DNA from: Heterobilharzia americana
Lineage: Eukaryota; Platyhelminthes; Trematoda; Strigeidida; Schistosomatidae
Length of the DNA stretch: 64,000 nt
Assembly: GCA_944470555.2 (NCBI GenBank)
Contig: OX104134.1
Span: 113,454,701 to 113,518,700 of the forward strand
Direction: 5' to 3'
The position numbers and the translations under genes are program-made. Shown here in pieces: positions 46,001 through 58,314 of the stretch. Every line of letters begins with the position of its first letter. Position 1 is the first letter of the stretch. Under the pieces are notes generated by a model. It made no database searches. It was not told where the DNA came from and saw nothing but the letters and a program-made list of their open reading frames with translations.

Positions 46001-46900
46001 GGAATGTGTGGCATGTCAGTAATCCAGGGTGAACGGACACACAGTTTCACCTTTGGGACATTTTCGCTACCCAATGTGCGTTTTCGCACATGTAAACGTG
46101 GACTTGGTAGGTCCTTTACCTCATTCTAATGGTTTCACGTATCTTTTCACATATGTCGATAGATACACAAGGTTTCCAATACCCTTTCCACTTGCGGACA
46201 TTACCGCGGAAACAGTGGCAAAAGCACTTTTGCAGAATTGGGTGTAAATATTTGGTGTTTCTGTAACGATAACAACCGACAGAGGGCACAGTTTGAATCA
46301 GAACTTTTTAACAACCTAGCTAAATTCCTTGGTTCTCAAAGAATACGTTGCACGTCGTACCACCTACAATCAAACGGTGTGGTGGAAAGATTTCATCGAC
46401 AACTTAAAACCGCCCTGATCTCACACTCTGACCCTCTCACTGGACAGAATACCTCCCCGTGGTAATGTTAGGTATTCGCACAGCACTCAAGGCTGACTCT
46501 CAATGACCAGCGGCAGAATTAGTTTTCGGTACCACTCTGAGACTTCCTAGCGATTCTATCAACCCCAAGGTTGAATGCGACCAAATCGACCAGTCAACCT
46601 ATGTCGATCGACTTAGACACCAAATGGCTGGCTTAGAACAGTTTGCAACCCGTGAGCAGCCAGAGCAGTCTATATCCCCAAAGATATAGACACTTGTACA
46701 CATGTATAGGTTCGTTGTGACCGAATTCAGCCACCTCTTAGCCCTCCATATGAAGAACCCTTCAGGGTTCTTTCACGACATCCAAAAATTTCGCCAAACA
46801 ACGCTGTAACTCTTAAGGCGGCGTTAGTACAGACAGACTTAAGCCGGCATACTTAGACAACGATCCACCATATGTAACTCTAGAGAAACTTCCACAACAT
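43045..46900 (+). pseudogene. gypsy gag-pol (interrupted polyprotein)
   Basis: The gag part opens at 43045 or slightly upstream and has capsid-like 'DKQDPELWLAQLEHFF' (43203-43250). A single in-frame TAG (43471-43473) is followed at once by the same frame to 44742, through a basic zinc-knuckle-like region and the aspartic protease 'LVDTGAALSILP' (44019-44054). RT begins in this frame ('QWASPLHMVPE') and is frameshifted near 44690. Motif regions include 'VRMPFGLRNAA' (44834-44866) and 'YIGDLLIAS' where the family has Y-x-D-D. RNase H 'LTVDASDKAVGAAL' (45341-45382) follows, then integrase zinc finger 'VKECVACQ' (about 45997) and core 'NVDLVGPLPHSNGF' (46096-46137), 'TTDRG' and 'SNGVVERFHRQLK' (46372-46410). 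Many stops make it inactive. Confidence 0.9.
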
Positions 46901-46904
46901 ATCG

Positions 46905-48790
46905 TGGACTGTACAACGAACATACACAGGTCCATAAAACAGTTAAAACAGCTAATAATAATAATAATATATTTCACAACATAAGTTACATGAAAGCAAA
47001 CCAGTTCATAGGTCTGATCATTTCGGTAATGTGAACTGCCTGTTACATACAATATGAAGCTATATAATGGACACCGTTCTTTCCGGTACATAAAAGATGC
47101 GTTTACAGTAAGAGCGTTAACGCTTTGCAGACAGCAAAGAATGAAACAGATAAACACCAGCATAATTGTTCGTCATACTGAAGCAAGCTCAGTTCGAAAC
47201 CCGGAAATATTCGGCAATTGTTTGAATCTTCCAATATTCTTGAAGGTAGGACGGGTAGTACAGCTGTGACCTTGGGCTTTATGCGTTCGTCATAAGGCTT
47301 AGATGGCATAGTGCACGCTGACGAATTAAACAACTGGGATTCCATATGGATGAAGGAGTGGTTGGGTAAACCTGAAAAATGAATGACAAAAGCGAGCACT
47401 AGACGAAATTAGGAACGGGAGCACTGAAATACTAAGCAGAAGTACATCGACCATGATATATGTAGGTGAGTTCATTGTACTGACTGCAAAAGTTACTTGA
47501 AGAAGTATCAAACCTACTGTTTATAGATAAACCTATAGGGAAGAAGATGAAGGTGCATACAAAAGTAGTGGAAACTAAACTGAAGCCGAAGATATCACTA
47601 TGGAATAGAGAGAGTAGAAGATTTTGGACCAGGCATTCGCCTATGTGTAGAAAACCTATGTACAAAAGTTTAGTGAAGTTATAAGCATTTAAATAAAACC
47701 CATGCTTTTTGCTGTAATGGTAACTACTCTTTATATAGTTATGAGGGAGGGATGATCATGGTGTTGCCTGTTGAATGTTCCCATATCAGGACTATAGAGA
47801 CAACATGGTGGTGCATGGTGAGCTGAGCTAGTAGACCCGGAGGACTTTTGTGGTAACCCCATTCCTTTTACTATTATTTTGTCGTCATAAGTACAAGAGC
47901 CATAGGTTTCATAAAGATACCGCCATAGAGGCAAGGACAGTTCAAGTTTACCTCCCTACCATCATGCCTCTTGGTCAGTCATCACCATTTTCGCATATTT
48001 TCACGTTATTTTTTAAACATTTTTGTGCCACGCTCAATAGAGTTGATGGTTACGACGATATTTCCAGCTTACTATCAGCTGGCTAAGACCGTGCATACGT
48101 TATTGACTCATTCGCCCCTTGGTATATACTACACATCAGGCAACACTTATGACCATTATACCTCTACTCATGCAATGGTCAAGCTTGGTCTATCACGCGA
48201 AACTGACTTGTACTACTGTACAGCGCAAAAACTCCTAGCTTATTACAGAGAAAAAAGGGAATGATGGGCGGAATGTTTAGTTGTGGGAGGGGTTAAAAGT
48301 AGCTGAAATATGACAGCATTGAGATAAGGAACCGTGACTAGCATCAAATATAATTACCACAAATTTGCATAGAATACTATGTTAGGTGGGCACAACCTCT
48401 GATACAAAATTGACCTGTTAAAAAAGAAGAGGCTAGTATATTGGTGACACTTTTAAATGTACAGTTTTCGTTTTCATATTTTATTTGAGGTAGACGTATG
48501 TTGTCTGCAGTAAGTATCTTACGAAAAAACCAGTTTTGAGCACTGAAAAGACAGCTACTTAAGCTACTTTACTTTTGTCCGAGTATGTTTATTATTTTAA
48601 CCTGGGCTGGAAACATCGCGACTGAGTGCCAGTGGACCCGCAAACGCTCAAACTTCAAACAGCGAGAGTGTCTACGCCAGAGGATATCCATCATAACAAC
48701 GTTCTGGTGGGTAAGTCATTCTTATGTACGGACGTCAGAAACCTGCGGTGAGGCTCAGTATCAGTTACTTCCTTTTTTAAAATAATATGT
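46905..48790. other. Probable insertion inside the gypsy element
   Basis: The pol frame ends after 'DRLKPAYLDNDPPY' (46835-46880), and a pol-tail-like stretch ('TTERGTRMLYRIQVADI', 48862-48918) reappears only just before the 3' LTR. The 1.9 kb between starts at a (TAA)n run (46950-46970), has no recognised domain and is not gypsy-like. The origin of the insert is unknown. Confidence 0.45.
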
Positions 48791-48971
48791 TTTAGAGTTT
48801 GCCTAAGATTACTGTTAAAGAACCTTCAGAGATCTGTGGAAACAGAAGTACTTCAGTATCCACTATCACTACTGAACGAGGAACACGAATGCTCTATAGA
48901 ATACAAGTAGCAGATATTCCAGGATTGCATCGAAACGACGTCTCCCTGAAGTCGTTTCCGGGGGAGGCTGA

Positions 48972-49210
48972 TGTAGTGCCCAGTGAACTTGGTTATAATT
49001 TCTATCCGTTGTAAACTTTATATTCACTATTGACTGCAATTGAATGATGAACAACTTTTAATATACTCGTTCGATTTTGCCCGCTCAACTTGCCCACTAG
49101 AGTACTTGGAATAAGCGCGTTCTACTTCTTCTACTGCCTTTTTATTTGCTAAGTTGTGGTTGTCCAAAGCAAATCGTTCATAGCGTTAACCATAAGCTTC
49201 TGGTCCAACA
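48972..49210 (+). mobile_element. 3' LTR of Ty3/gypsy element
   Basis: 239 bp, TGTAGTGCCC..GGTCCAACA, followed by the target duplication ATAC (49211-49214). Near-identical to the 5' LTR. Confidence 0.93.
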
Positions 49211-49214
49211 ATAC

Positions 49215-50839
49215 CACTTTCCAGTACATACAGAGTGCTAAAGTTTGGGTCGTTTTCAGTCATACTTTCTTTTTCACCACTGGTGCCATCAGGGTCATGC
49301 AAATTTCCAAATTTCCGTTGCAAGTAGTCGACATATTTGACCTGTCTTCACAGCGCCGCCTTACTTCAGATAAAAGTCCGTTTTACCATAAATTCTCATG
49401 CTTATAGACTTGGAGACTGAAAGAACTCACGCTGACAATGTCTGGAATAAGTACTTTTCCACATACTCACGTAATCCGGATGAACATCTGTGTCCAGGCA
49501 TTTCCCACTCTTCAGATGCTACCGTTCACAGCAATATGGATTTATGCCATTACAATAGGGCGCTTTTGTGTAGTGGAACAAATGTTTGAAGAGCTGCAGA
49601 CCAGTGGCAATGGTTTCTACATAGTGTTCACGTTAAAGTATGCAGCATTATCGAGGATGTATGTTTTCTGTTAGATAACGTACTAGAGAAATCCGTTGTA
49701 TGGCGGACATTTCCAGTTTATCAGCAAAAATGTTGTATTCTTCGGTGACGATCTGACACTCCGAATGCAAGCAACACCAACGCATCAACTACTTCAAAAA
49801 GAGGGAAGACTTTCAACAATGTGGTGATTTTGGCCGCATAGAAATCACTAGCAGTAATGGACGAAGCGCCATCTATACATGTTGGTCGTGGCGTTCAATG
49901 TCCCAAGTGTCCAACACACTTTATCCTCCAGTCGTTTAAGTCCCTGAATGCTGGGCAGATGTGTTAGTGTTAACTGCATTTAGCTAACACACTTGCTCAC
50001 TTTTTTCCGCATGACAAGACGCTTCGAAAATGTTGCCAGAACTATAAAAGTGGCGAAAGTATGTAAAAAGCACTTTGCTGGTCATTGTTATAAACCTTTT
50101 GTCCGTCACTTCACACTTGTCCGCTTCTTGAAGCCTTATTTTATCTCGTACTAAATCTGTGTTTTCCTCGTTTTAGAAACCGGCATTATCGGATGCAACC
50201 TAGATGTGGGTGATGCCAGTTTTATCGTTCTTCTCTTTCTGTGCCGATTCCCCCAAGTACATTCTTCCTATGGCTTAAGGTTTGCTAAGAAAAGGTCGAC
50301 AGGAACCTCGGCTCATCCACCATCACTACAAAAAGTTCTACGTCTAGAAACAGAGCTTTGTTGCCTTATAGTTATGGGTAGTTACACCAGCTTCAGAAAC
50401 CAACGCGTCACCTACTTCATCAACAACACGGAAAAGTGTTGCTCGTTTGCCTCGTAGTTGCCTCCTAGGGCTGAAGGTTGCCGATGATCCGACAACCTTC
50501 TGGGGAGGGTATGACCTTGCCTCCCTAAATACTACTGGGCTTAAACTAGGCAAATAAAATTTTGGAATATCCAAACAATAGCCGAATAATCTTCTACGGC
50601 GCCGGGGGGTGACCTTAGTTCTGCAAGTTTGTCTTGACATGTTTGGATCTACTGTCATCACTGCCCATTCGCCATCAGTCATTTCTGGGTCCTCTTTGTG
50701 CTGGTAGGGAGCAACACACTCAGAGTCCTTAGTTCAACCAATAACAGACAGAGGAGTTTAACATTGTTCCCATAAAATGACTAATTTGCCTCTCATTAAT
50801 AAATAAACTGCTCGTCTCAGTAGTTTACAGTAACATTTG
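49215..50839. other. Unassigned region between gypsy remnants
   Basis: Open frames on both strands (for example 50206-50457 + and 50344-50682 -) show no recognised domain. Part may belong to the older gypsy remnant (continuation of 41920-42779) or to the one starting at 50840. Confidence 0.3.
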
Positions 50840-51930
50840 AGGACATCAGAGCTGCCACTCAAAGAGATGAGACTCTGAGGACTGCCAGAAGGTATCTTGA
50901 GACTAACCAGGCGAGATTTCAGCATTTCGAAAATGTCAACACCCCCAAGGCTCGATGTCAACGGTGAGACCATGTTTCACGTTTGGTGGTGATAGAATGC
51001 GGTATCAAACGGTCACCCTAGGAGGTGCTGGACCAGTTCCATAACAGCCATTCAGGTGCGACTAGAATGAAATGCTTGATGCATGGCCAGGCATATCGGC
51101 TAAATATGGATGAGCGAATCATGGGGAAACTTTAAAATTGTCTTGACTGCGCCCTGTCAGCAAGGAACCCACCAAAGTCTATTTCACGCCCATGGCCGAT
51201 GAACGAAACTCCATGTCAACGAATTCATGTTGGTTCTGCATAGTCAGTACAGGGTGAAAAGTGTTTTACTGCAGTTGATACACATAGAAAGTGGCCTAAA
51301 GTTTTACGCATGCCACAGGGCACGACGGAAGCTATCATTAACAGCCCAACTAGTTTTTTAGCTTCTTCGACATCCCTGAAACCACAGTAATCAGTTATTG
51401 GACAAAAGCCTCTTCAACGATACTAACAGCTTTATGCAATCAAGATGCAATAGAGCATTGACATGCCCCAACCTAAAAAACCTCAATCCAGCGGTCAGGT
51501 TGGAAGATTTATGTATTCAAACGTGCCATATTTGAAAGCGAGGGAGAAAGATCAGTAGTACCGCTATTAGCAGAACTTTTGTAAATTATGGAAGTAGTCC
51601 AAAACTCAATACACCAACGGGAAGATCTCATGCACAGTCAGTATTCGGTCCCGAATAAGAACGCTCCGCATCTACTCTGCATGCAACACGCAAAAATAAG
51701 CGGGCGGATTAAGAAAAACAGGAGGTTTCCTCCGGGTGATCAGGTCACGGTCGGAAATTGCCAGCATAAAACTTTATGGGAAACAAGAGTAAGAGGACTA
51801 CAAATCCAAAGAGTATCTCGGAAGTGCAACTTGGTTCTGAAAACTGAAAGATGCAAGTTGATTATCCATTACCTAGACACCACGGGGACACTAGGGTTTG
51901 GATATCTCCTGACTCAAAACTGCATAACTT
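50840..51930 (+). mobile_element. Second Ty3/gypsy remnant (integrase, K02A2.6-like)
   Basis: Broken frames encode the pre-integrase 'AATQRDETLRTARRYLET' (50850-50905), an H2C2-like 'VLDQFHNSHSGATRMKCL' (51018-51072) and 'NCLDCALSARNPP' (51130-51170). The integrase core 'FTAVDTHRKWPKVLRMP' (51265-51315) follows, with the chromodomain-side 'RRFPPGDQVTVGNCQHKTLW' (51721-51780). The pattern fits the K02A2.6-type gypsy lineage. The remnant is cut at 51930 by RTE copy D. Confidence 0.65.
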
Positions 51931-51931
51931 A

Positions 51932-54573
51932 GCCCCGTAAACTAGTTCCCCAGTTACTAGCCGGTCCTAAGCCCCGATAAAGAGGGGAGGTTGGACATAG
52001 GGCTGGCAACCCCAACAGTAAAACCAATCCAATCACTAAAGAAAGCACAAAGAAAATATGAAAAATAAAAATAAACTTATTCCTCGCTGAAATCGGAGAG
52101 ACGAAATGATGCCGGTTGGTGAAAGCCTTCGGGAAGCTAATTGGCTGGTGAGTCTTCGCCTCTCTCGATGAAAGCGAAAGCACACATGGGGACATGGAAT
52201 GTCCACACCACGTTTAAAGCTGGCTGGCAAGGCTGTCCAGATTGCAAAAGAAATGAAAAGATATGACATAGAAGTGCTAGGAATCTACAAGAGCAGATGG
52301 AATGGAAGTGGACTCTCCAAACTGTCAACTGGAGAGTCAATAATCTACTCCCATATTGTCACCCAGACGACAAGCACGAGCACACTGAGTTATGGACTGG
52401 CTATCATGATGTCTCCAAGAACGTCGACGGCTCTCATGCAGTGGGAGCCAATCTCCTCCTGTAGGATCATGACAGCAAGATTCAACTCAAAAGGAAGGAA
52501 AGTCACAATCATAAAGATAATGCAGATGTAGAGAAGAAGGAGGAATTATGCAGACAACTGCACTCAGTAGTGGAAAAGACCCCACCCCAGTTGGCGATAT
52601 CAAAATCCTAATGGGCGACATGAATGCCGAACTGGGACTAGACAACACAGGAAGAAAACTCATCATCGGTCGAGAGGCACTTGGTGAAATGAATGAGGAC
52701 GGAGAACTGTTTGCAGATTTCTGTGCGTTTAATGATTTGGTGATTGGAGGCAGTGTGTACAAACACAAGGATATTCGTCACAAAGCGACATGGATTTCAA
52801 CAGAAAGACTTCATCTCAATCTCAAGAAAGTGGAGACGCGGCCTATTCGAGACAATATCAAGAAGGGGAGCAGATGTAGGTTCAGACCACCCACCATCTA
52901 GTGCGAGGAACCTTCGAAACTAGGTTGAAAGCCTTCAAAGAAGCTGGTGATAGACCACAGTTCAAGTTGAACACTCAGACGAGAAAATGAAGGACGAAAC
53001 TACAGAGGACATCTTCACGTCAGCCATCAAGACAAAATGGGAGACATTGAACAACATCCATGAAGAAACATGCGTGGAAGAACACTGGAACTCTTTGAAA
53101 GAGATGTGGGCAGAAATCCTCATAACCGTGGTAGGAAGGAAGAAGAAACGAGACAAGGAATGGATCTCGACGGACACATGGAAGCTGATAGAGGAGGGAG
53201 GGGAAGATGGTGAAGCAGATAAACCAGTGCAAGGATGAACAACGAAAAGAAGAAATGAGTACAACGTATAAAACACTGGACAAAGAAGTGAAGAAGAGTG
53301 CGCTCAAAGACAAAAGACACTTCTGCGACACACTGGCAAGTGAAACAGAACGGGCTGGCGGCAGGAGAGACCTGACAACACGATATCAAATAACCAGGTT
53401 ACTATCTGGGAAGAGATCAACACAGATGAAACCAATGAAATACGGTGAAGAAATCTAGTCACTGAAAAGGAGAAACAAAGGAAACAACGGGCTGACCACT
53501 TCGAAAAACTCTTGAATCGACCACCACCACCACCACCTGCAACTCGTCCAGAAATACCACCAGCAACCCAGCCGTAGAACTATCAGTGAACATAAACCCT
53601 CTGACAAAAGCCGAAGTGTTGAATACCATAAAGTTGCTGAAATCCAGGAAAGCAGCAGGACCAGGTGGAATTCTGCCAGAAGCACTGAAAACAGACACAA
53701 AGATAACAGCGGACACGCCCACACCACTATTGCAGACGGTTTGCAAGAAAGGAAGGAAGGAAGGGTACCTGTCGAGTGGGAGAAGGGCTACCTTGTCACA
53801 CTCCCAAACAAGGGCGACCTAAGTCTTTGCAAGAACTGGCGGGGAATCATGCCCCTGTCCACCCCAAGCAAAATATTAGGCCGCATCATACTGGAGAGAC
53901 TAAAAGATTCTCTGGATTCGAAATTACGACAGGAATAGGCTGTCTGGCTTCAGGAAGAACAAATCATATGCGGACCAATTAACAACGCCACACCACACAT
54001 CATCATAGAATAGAGCATAGAATGGCAATCAACTCTTCACCTCAACTTCATCGATTTTGAAAAGGCCTTCGATAGCGTCGACCGAGAAGTATTTGGCACC
54101 TGCTGCTTCAGCACTACGGTTTTAGTGCGACAAACCTTTATCAACCTCATTCAACAGCTATATGAAAACGCCGCATGCCAAGTGATCCACAATGGAAAGC
54201 TCGGGGTGATGCGTTTGAAGTGAAGACAGGAGTAAGACAAGGTTGTCACCTACTATCATCGGTGATCTCCCTGATTGTGGTCCACTGGACTGGATCATGC
54301 AAGAAACTGAGAGGAGCTGTGAGAAGATGGGCATACGCTGGCTGGATCGATGAAAAGATCCTAGAAGAAGATTTGGATTTCGCCTATGATGATTTATGTC
54401 TAATGTGGCACAAGCTCGAAGATCTACATGAGAGGACCAACAAGTTGACAGAAGAGACAAGGCAACGAAGACGGGACTTCAAGTGAACGCAGGGAAGACA
54501 GAGTTGATGGAGATACCCAACCAACACCACCAACAAAAACAACAAGAACCAATCACCATCAACGGGAGAAACC
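51932..54573 (+). mobile_element. RTE/SR2-like LINE copy D (complete 5' end, 3'-truncated)
   Basis: Full 5' leader including the 42 bp missing in B, then endonuclease frames 52199-52531 and 52548-52901 ('ILMGDMNAELG'), and a linker with a His/Pro-coding (CCACCA)n run near 53520-53540 that is absent from A and B. The RT shows 'KAAGPGGI' (53654), 'LCKNWRGI' (53825) and motif A 'FEKAFDSVDRE' (54055-54090). The catalytic box is altered to FAYDDL (54376-54396). The copy stops at 'GGGAGAAACC' (about 54573) without the 3' UTR. Most stops and frame changes are shared base for base with A and B. It is the ancestral form of the A/B/D subfamily because it keeps both segments the others have lost. Confidence 0.85.
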
Positions 54574-55899
54574 TTAAAGAAGAAGCGCACTGAGTTTCGG
54601 AGTGGCTATCATGTAGTCTTCACGAGAATCGTAGGTTCCCGAAAAGAGAACTGAACGCCTGCTGCAGCATCTTTCAAAGTAGCGTTCACATCGAAGATCA
54701 CGAATTAAGAGGCTATTTGGCCTCGATTTTCAGATGCCTGGTGTCGGATGACAGCTTGTTTGCCTTCTTAAGCACTTTATCTTACTGAAGACGGAAAGAC
54801 AACAATTAATGGATTTAGCATAGGAAATAAGGGCAACGTCGGATAGCAAAAATAAAGTACAAGTACGCATTACAGTGGAGGTGGGTATCTGCTCGCTATT
54901 TAAAATTTTGAAGCATTCTGTGAAATTGTTCGCAAATATGCAGTCGGGAGAGCACAATTTCTACGACATGAATTTTACTTTTCAGATGAGCGTTTACACT
55001 TTGAGTTGAACACTTCGCTTGGTCTTTAAAAAAGCATGCAGAGGCCCCTTTCTTCAAAAATTTGAAAGGACCATTTAACTTTCATGAATTTAAATTGTGT
55101 AATCAGGATACGAAATCCGTACGAACAGTTTGAAGTGTCTGCAAATAGTTCTTGGAATGACCTGGTCATGCATCCATTTGCCAATTCAATTTATAGGAAA
55201 CCGAAGAGTGGACTGGTAGGCAGCAGATTCATGATAAATAAGTAAATAAAAATCTTTATCCTCAAGTTATGAACTTAGCATGAGAGAGGCCGGTTTACAA
55301 GTATCATCAAATTGATAATAGGAGATTAGGACTGGAATAAGGAAGGAGGGATGATATAGTTAGTCTCAGTCCTGGAAGAACGATAACGTTTACCGCTGTA
55401 GGCATGGTGCAAAAATAGATTGCTTATGTTGACACGAAATCGGTTTCAATTTTACTTGTGGCTATCACCTCCGCAAGTCTTGCTGTACCTCCCTGACTGT
55501 TTCAATGCATGAAATTTTAAGCTATTTGAATAATTATTTTGTGATTCGTTCCTACAATGTGCTTGGCTTTATATTAAAATGGTTGTCTTCCACCTGTGCT
55601 TGTGAGGCTTCCACATTCCAACCGTTTTTGAAGTCATTTCGGCAATCTTCTCTCGACCTCAACCGCGTGGCTGAACTACTCTTCCCTGTTTACTCGTGCC
55701 CACAGAGGCATATAAACTGATAGGCACGAAAGAATATGACAACCATTTTGCAGTGCCTATGTTTGCGGCAAAGCGTGTGTTTTGTCTTTTCAATGATGAT
55801 AGGCTTTGGGGCATGACACATATTGCGATCCAATCTGGATGGTTTACGGACTTTATTTGTCCTTCTGCAAGGAGAAGGAAAGATTTTCATCTCAAAATC
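54574..55899. other. Region without recognised genes
   Basis: The first 60 bp after copy D weakly resemble the endonuclease part of the same element ('TGGCTATCATG'), perhaps a scrambled junction. The rest is AT-rich. An open stretch at 55696-55902 has no recognised domain. Confidence 0.3.
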
Positions 55900-56620
55900 T
55901 AGGCGAGCCAACTTTGGGCCGTAAGAAATCTAGTGGAACATCAACGGTTGAGTTGTTGCGAAATTCACTTAATAGCTCTTAGCACCAAGACGGCCAAAAA
56001 TGCCTGTTTTCACAGTTGGCAGTTGGATTTTGAGAGACCGGAACTAAGATTCTTTTGTCCGTTCGCCGCCTTTAGATCTGTACCACAAAGGCTGTAAACA
56101 TGAAATGTCTGAGGTGTGCAACCTCGTGTTTTTCACATCTTCATTCCAGGTCAACTGTTAATTGCCCAGTTTCCTGTGGAGAAATATTGTCTTCCGGACT
56201 TCTAGCTTCTCTCCATCCATTTGTATTATAGAAAAAGACGGGTTTAGAAGGAAGCCCATTGTTGGGGTTCAAGTTTACTAATTAGAGGGAGAGACATTTA
56301 TAGTAATGAGCCCCACAGAACTCCAATAAGACACAATGGCTCTTCAGACATAAAATACTCGAAACCTAAATTGATGACAACATAAGTACAGAGGTAACCG
56401 GTTGATTGGCGGCTGTTTTACATCATTACCAAGAAGACGGCTGCGGTTTATACGATCAAAACAATCAGAAACGTCTAGACGAACAATAAAAGTCCTGCCT
56501 TGGGGCTCAGTAAAACTTGTTCATCTATCTACCGAGGGGAACGAATTAGTTATACAAGTGTACTTTCTTCAAAATCCATTTGTTAGGACATATATGGGTT
56601 AAATTCATAGGGTAATTGCG
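55900..56620 (-). mobile_element. Possible RT remnant of a LINE
   Basis: The minus-strand translation contains 'IVRLDVSDCFDRINRSRLLG' (about 56500-56440), which fits RT motif A. Some 300 bp on, 'LTWNEDVKNT' (about 56170-56140) is a piece typical of the post-catalytic region of CR1/jockey-type RTs. Spacing is shorter than normal and stops are frequent. It may or may not belong to the element at 56.6-61.6 kb. Confidence 0.35.
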
Positions 56621-56634
56621 TCATTCGTTACAAA

Positions 56635-57923
56635 TTATTCACTTTTAAAGGCATGGATAAGAGGGTCATAGATCAGTAGCTCTGAGTTGTTGCGCTTGCC
56701 TCCATTGAAAAATGGGTTTATGTGACACAAATTCCAAATGTTATACATTTTCCATTCATTCAGAACGCATCTTGATTTTAGTCTGGACTTGAGAATCCTT
56801 GTTAGAGATTCTTTATTGCCAGAAGGTAGAGCTGGACGTTCCTGTCCGATGGCTTCATGTACACACAGGGCATCAGCAACAGCACAAATGTTAGACATCG
56901 TGACTAGTGAGGAAAGTTATGTTGCCTATGAAAACGGGCAGCATGTTTCCGAAGTCGACCTCGAACCGAAGTTGGGATAAACAGCGTTTTCGGGATCATA
57001 GGCCTAATGTTCTTTTCTGGTGCAAAATAATCACGATTATTGCATAAGTTACGATAAAAAACAGTTTCCAGTGCTTCCATAGACGTACTGGTAAAGTAAT
57101 CTTCCCAATGTAAACACCTTAGTGAAGACTGAAAGTCCCTCCAGTCAATGTCACGGTAGTTTCTGCAGTGTATTAGCTGTCTTTTAGGGTTAACAGTAGA
57201 CTCAAAATTTAGGCGAAAAACTACAATGTTATGGTCACTTCCTGGGAATCGATGGCCGACATGTATCATAGAAAGAATGAGATTGTTAGCGAAAACTAAG
57301 TCCAAGACATTATGTAGTCTAGCTGGACTTCGAAAATATTGAAGCCACCCGTCAGACTCAAGACAGTGGACGAAAGGTTAGTATTGTTTGGGAGCCTTTG
57401 TAAGGTACCAAGAGATTTCTGGCATGTTGAGGTCCCCACATATAATCTTTCCTGCAAATGACATGGAGGCAATAAACCTAAAGGCTTCTGACAACAAGTT
57501 ATTGTACTCGGAATTGGGAGGACGATACACGTGCCCAACAAGGAATGATAGACAGCTAGCGGGCTTCAAAATAACCCAGACAGAATCTTTTACAATTCTT
57601 AACTCCAGGATGTTGCACTGCATGGAATCTGAAGATGAACTGACATATATGAGACAACCACCCCCAAGGCCCCATGTCCTATCACCAGGAAAAAGTGTGT
57701 AGTTGTCGAGGCAAATGCTCGAGTCAGAAATATCTGAGGTGCACCATGCCCCAGTTATCATAACGACTGAAGAGGAGCATAACAAGGCAAGTAAGGCCAA
57801 ACTAGAAATCTTGTTGCAGATTGACCGGGCATTTATTAGGCACACAGAAAATGAACGCCCTAGCACTTGAAAGCAACCGCAAATATCCTGAAATAGCAAC
57901 TTACTAATGTTGTTAGGAAGCAT
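56635..57923 (-). pseudogene. CR1-like LINE ORF2, endonuclease part (inverted)
   Basis: Minus-strand frames 57923-57378 and 57305-56904 together cover the apurinic-type endonuclease: 'CLINARSICNKISSL' (N-terminal Asn box, about 57835-57790), 'GGGCLIYVSS', 'VGHVYRPPNSEYN' and 'IICGDLNMPEISW' (about 57450-57410). After a frame change comes 'GSDHNIVVFRL' (about 57240-57205) with the catalytic SDH. A linker continues to about 56635 ('GNKESLTRILKSRLKSR'). Catalytic residues look intact. One or two frameshifts break the ORF. RT of this family lies on the opposite strand at 60150-61624. Confidence 0.75.
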
Positions 57924-58314
57924 AGAGTGCTGGCTACAGGTAGGTTGCGAGGTATCGGGTAAATGATTTGTGCTAACATTAAAAGGAAGTAGTATGGACG
58001 GTTTGATAGGGAAACGGTGGAGTTAAGAATATAGATCGATTCAACATCAACCTAAAGCAGATTGGATGATTGAGAAAGAGAGACTGAGTCACTCAGATAA
58101 TTCGTGGTCATGTGGCACTTTTCTAACACATATCCACCAGGATCGAGGATCAGGGTGTCTTTATTTTTATCACCAGTGCTCGGTGTAGATGTTAACTTGG
58201 CGGGTGCATAGGAGGCATGATACCGTTCGGTTCCCAGTGACTTTTTGTGGTATCGTGCATCACGTGGCTGGGGACTAACTGGATCATCTGGCTTACTAAA
58301 TATGCCATCAACTG

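Larger units (their letters stand above)
42780..49210 (+). mobile_element. Ty3/gypsy LTR retrotransposon, nested, inactive
   Basis: Paired LTRs (42780-43019, 48972-49210), 4-bp duplication ATAC (42776-42779, 49211-49214), primer-binding site, gag-protease-RT-RNase H-integrase in that order, and a polypurine tract GGGGGAGG (about 48960-48967) before the 3' LTR. The pol order RT then integrase assigns it to Ty3/gypsy. LTR divergence is small (a few substitutions and one net base), so insertion was recent, yet the coding region has multiple stops. About 1.9 kb of foreign sequence separates the integrase tail from the 3' LTR. Confidence 0.92.

Noticed and set aside
50344..50682. 112-codon minus-strand ORF with an Arg-rich start
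   Set aside because: No recognised domain, and it lies between gypsy remnants. Kept only as unassigned sequence.
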